A DNA stretch of 7,599 bases from Candidatus Krumholzibacteriia bacterium. Lineage in GTDB: Bacteria > Krumholzibacteriota > Krumholzibacteriia > LZORAL124-64-63. Position 1 is the first letter of the stretch, and each line of letters starts with the position of its first letter. The notes beneath the pieces were generated by a model. The model was not told the origin of the DNA. It worked only from the letters and a program-made list of their open reading frames with translations, and did no database searches. The translations under genes and the position numbers were made by a program. The stretch is from positions 1 through 7,599 of the forward strand of contig DAOWLV010000144.1 of the NCBI GenBank assembly GCA_030643455.1, written 5' to 3'. This document shows, piece after piece, positions 6,701-7,599 of this stretch.

Positions 6701-7071
6701 CAGGTCAGGCGGGCGGGTTCCCCACCGCCGGCAGCGATGGTGTAGACATCGTGATTGCCATCGTAGTTGCCGGAAAAGGCGATCGTGGCCCCGTCGGGGC
6801 TGAATTTGGGAGTGCTCTGGAATCCTACCGAACCAGTGAGCCGGAGGGCCTGTCCGCCGTGGGCCGAAACCGTCCAGAGATCACCGGCATAGGTGAAGAC
6901 GATATTGTCGCCATGGATGTCGGGGCTCCGCAGCAGGCGCATGTCGTTCGGATCCGGATCCTCCATCACGGGGTCCGCGGCCAGGGCGGTGGTCGCGGCG
7001 AAGACGGACATGAGGATTGTCAGGATCGCCCAGGCGGCAATGCGGTGTTTCGGTGGCGACAGGGTAGTCAT
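3718..7071 (-). CDS. Exported Tricorn-protease homologue (TolB/PD40 propellers, PDZ, S41 serine peptidase)
   Basis: Serine peptidase of the Tricorn group of family S41, expected to cut peptides processively in the periplasm. The 1117-residue product, with ATG at 7071, has a signal peptide (basic residues at 8-10, hydrophobic 12-26, cleavage after ALA near 32). Residues about 40-325 form a first propeller with PD40 repeats ('FSPDG', 'YSPDGKKIAF'). Residues about 330-700 form a second propeller ('WSPDGKNVAYLSDRSGEYEIWV'). Inside the second lie an Asp/Glu-rich insert (555-598) and a GGGRGGRGG stretch (641-649). A Tricorn core domain starts near 715. Catalytic candidates are S779-H780 ('ELNSSHSYV'), a PDZ-like domain at about 790-873, nucleophile S1004 in 'NGYAGSGGDALPYYFK', and E1062 in 'DVENHGVEP'. 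These line up with S745/H746, S965 and E1023 of archaeal Tricorn; the residue after the nucleophile is Gly where archaeal Tricorn has Asp966. The set looks active. TTG at 7074 is a possible but worse start. Confidence 0.93.
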   Translation of the reverse strand: MTTLSPPKHRIAAWAILTILMSVFAATTALAADPVMEDPDPNDMRLLRSPDIHGDNIVFTYAGDLWTVSAHGGQALRLTGSVGFQSTPKFSPDGATIAFSGNYDGNHDVYTIAAGGGEPARLTWHPGWDRVIDWQPDGKSVRFLSPRESHTGRDLQIYTVKTDGGLPRRIILPTAGLSSYSPDGKKIAFNRNSREDRTWKRYKGGMAQDVWVYDFDVNDTRQITDWVGSDNYPMWHGDKIYYNSDRSGRLQIWVYDTVSSEHRQVTDHDEYDVKHPSLGPDAIVYENGGRLFVLDLTTEETRQVTVSLFSDLVLTRPTIKDVGNRIGSGDLSPEANRAVFSARGDIFTVPAEKGNIRNLTATPGIREREAVWSPDGKNVAYLSDRSGEYEIWVRSADGKGEEKQLTSGSKTYKMQLDWSPDSKHLAVSDAAMNLWIVDAASGKMKKVDQGTNDEIRSWNWSPQGGWLAYAKNEENNFSSIFLYNVAEGKTHRVTTDFTEDGSPCFDDEGKYLFFVSGRSFDPTLGGYDLKPLWTNMDGLYLVTLREDVEHPFPPESDEAEVDGDEDDEDDEEDEDSSDDEENDKEDKDGDEEKDEEKEVIKIDLEGLSDRMVELDVSQGNYFNLHFTDGKLFYSNRPFTAGGGRGGRGGSDIMVFDMEEREAETVLPKVRDFSLSADGKKILYASNGTFGIIDAKADQKPAEDPLRTGEMQAKVDPRAEWRQMFRDAWRQERDFFYDPGMHGVDWDHMYERYGQLIPYVAHGADFSYVLGEMIGELNSSHSYVRPGDMPHAKQVGTGLLGCNFELDRESDRYRFGRIFSERDWNSDTPTPLNQPGQEVGSDDYILTVDGVALTAGTNPYSLFENKVGTQVLLEIGPNPDGKDGREITVVPIAGDRALRYEAWVQGNRRRVDELSDGKIGYLHMPNTAVGGQVGFAKGFYPNLRKDGLIIDERFNGGGFIPDFFMNILRQKLVNLWKPRYGQDWRTPGTAFLGHMAMITNGYAGSGGDALPYYFKYYELGEVVGTRTWGGLVGISRGIGLMDGGQVTFPEFGLFNVNGEWDVENHGVEPTIEIDNLPHEEIAGRDPQLEKTVEVLLQKIKDEPVSVPQTPGSFPRDKK
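5268..5409 (-). other. Region encoding the acidic low-complexity insert of the Tricorn homologue
   Basis: Residues 555-598 contain 32 Asp/Glu out of 44, with Lys appearing only in the second half. It sits between the peptide 'REDVEHPFPP' and 'VIKIDLEGLSDRM', both of which look like ordinary Tricorn propeller sequence, so the acidic run is an insertion in a loop and not a frame error. The frame is maintained through it. It is probably disordered and exposed. Confidence 0.85.
5348..5383 (-). repeat. Four tandem 9-bp units inside the Tricorn acidic insert
   Basis: On the plus strand TCCTCGTC followed by C, A, A and C repeats four times without gaps at 5348, 5357, 5366 and 5375. Because the unit is three codons long, copy-number change would add or remove three acidic residues and keep the frame. 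It is a coding microsatellite and probably the origin of part of the acidic insert. Confidence 0.8.
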
Positions 7072-7599
7072 CAATGACCTCCAGAGGAGATTTGGCCCGC
7101 CGCGATCGATCCGGGACGGGTTGGTGATTCGGCCACGGTATAGATGAGGCCGGCGATGGCGGCGACATTTCGGGCCATAAGGTCAGGGTCGATTTTTTCA
7201 AAAGTGTCGGCCCTGGAATGATGAACATCGAAGTAATGGGTGGTGTCGACCCGATGACCGACGCCGGGCACGCCTTCGCGGACGATGGGCCCGATGTCGG
7301 CGCCCGAGCCGCCCTTGTGGACGGACCATTCGGCCGGGGCGACACGGGCCAGGGGTGCTGCTGCTTCGGCCAGGGCGGCGACCACGACGCTGTCGGCGTC
7401 GACGGAGAATCCCCGCGGTGCGAAGGCTCCCGAATCGCTTTCAATGGCCAGGACATGGCGGTCAAGTTCGCTCCGATGGGCCTCGAGGTAGGCTTTGCCT
7501 CCCGGGGCTCCGTATTCTTCGGCCGTGAAATGCACAACCCGGACAGTACGGCGGGGGCGGAGGTCTTGTTTCAAGAGAATTCGGGCCGAGGCCAGGGCC
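7071..7599 (-). CDS. M28-family zinc aminopeptidase, C-terminal part; 5' end outside window
   Basis: Metallopeptidase of family M28 (aminopeptidase Y / carboxypeptidase Q-like fold), expected to release single residues from peptides, probably outside the cytoplasm like its neighbour. The frame stays open to the window edge (…A-L-A-S-A-R-I-L-L-K-Q), so the TTG at 7574 is an internal leucine; about 175 residues are visible. The catalytic 'FTAEEYG' motif is at about 7509-7529 with the Glu-Glu pair at 7515-7520. 'AIESDSGAF' supplies the next zinc ligand (Asp), and 'YFDVHHSRADTFEKID' the C-terminal zinc-binding His. The first ligands (H-x-D) and any signal peptide lie beyond the window. The C-terminal tail after 'IYTVAES' is short and Ser/Gly-rich. 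The stop TGA (7073-7071) shares one base with the Tricorn ATG (7071-7069), which indicates one operon with coupled translation. Substrate preference is unknown. Confidence 0.88.
   Translation of the reverse strand, partial: ALASARILLKQDLRPRRTVRVVHFTAEEYGAPGGKAYLEAHRSELDRHVLAIESDSGAFAPRGFSVDADSVVVAALAEAAAPLARVAPAEWSVHKGGSGADIGPIVREGVPGVGHRVDTTHYFDVHHSRADTFEKIDPDLMARNVAAIAGLIYTVAESPTRPGSIAAGQISSGGH
7078..7082 (-). promoter_or_regulatory. Ribosome binding site that selects the Tricorn ATG
   Basis: On the minus strand GGAGG (7082-7078) lies within the last codons of the M28 gene, 6 bases before ATG 7071 but only 3 bases before TTG 7074. The spacing favours ATG. Ribosomes ending at the TGA that overlaps this ATG would be well placed to restart. 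Confidence 0.75.

Noticed and set aside
7072..7074. TTG as the start of the Tricorn gene
   Set aside because: It is only 3 bases from the Shine-Dalgarno and adjoins an ATG with ideal 6-base spacing; choosing ATG removes one residue and leaves the signal peptide intact.
6247..7077. A 276-codon open frame on the plus strand opposite the Tricorn N-terminus
   Set aside because: Low-complexity Val/Asp/Gly translation with no recognisable domain; the opposite strand is clearly coding.
1..7599. CRISPR array, tRNA, insertion sequence, phage or defence-system gene
   Set aside because: I found no regularly spaced repeats, no tRNA-like cloverleaf, no transposase or integrase motifs and no inverted terminal repeats. 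All six genes belong to recognised housekeeping, transport or peptidase families.

Overview
The window looks like ordinary chromosomal DNA from a GC-rich, Gram-negative bacterium. The evidence is an RND efflux permease, which needs a two-membrane envelope, two proteins with clear Sec-type signal peptides, and strong G/C preference at third codon positions. Exported bacterial Tricorn homologues are known from several environmental Gram-negative phyla, but nothing here fixes the taxon. I see no mobile element, tRNA, rRNA, CRISPR array, phage gene or toxin-antitoxin pair. The window is almost fully coding: six protein genes, two of them cut by the window edges.

Layout. (1) Positions 1-951 (+) hold the C-terminal part of an AcrB/MexB-type RND permease. 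(2) A perfect GC-rich hairpin at 969-991 follows. (3) Positions 1009-2277 (+) encode a CPA1/NhaP-type cation/proton antiporter. (4) A CYTH-domain protein (CyaB / triphosphatase-like) on the minus strand, 2284-2793, meets the antiporter tail to tail with 6 bp between them. (5) A 113-bp divergent intergenic region separates it from an exported PAP2-family phosphatase at 2907-3653 (+). (6) A strong hairpin at 3669-3694 with a T-run on the minus side ends the minus-strand operon. (7) On the minus strand, 3718-7071 encodes a full-length exported Tricorn-protease homologue: beta-propeller repeats, an acidic insert, PDZ and S41 serine protease domains. (8) Directly upstream of it in the same operon, the C-terminal part of an M28 zinc aminopeptidase (7071-7599) runs off the window.

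How the genes work together. The plus-strand pair concerns transport across the cell envelope: drug/solute efflux driven by protons, and cation/proton exchange. The minus-strand pair M28-Tricorn is the clearest functional unit. The M28 stop codon and the Tricorn start codon share a base (TGATG), so the two are probably translationally coupled. They could form a periplasmic peptide-degradation cascade, with the endo/oligopeptidase releasing short peptides that an aminopeptidase trims. The CYTH and PAP2 genes are divergent and both belong to phosphate-ester/anhydride-handling families, but nothing shows a shared pathway.

No unmistakably new system is visible. The points most worth a second look are the coupled exported Tricorn/M28 pair, the Tricorn acidic insert encoded over a 9-bp tandem repeat, and the hairpin placed just before the antiporter ribosome binding site.
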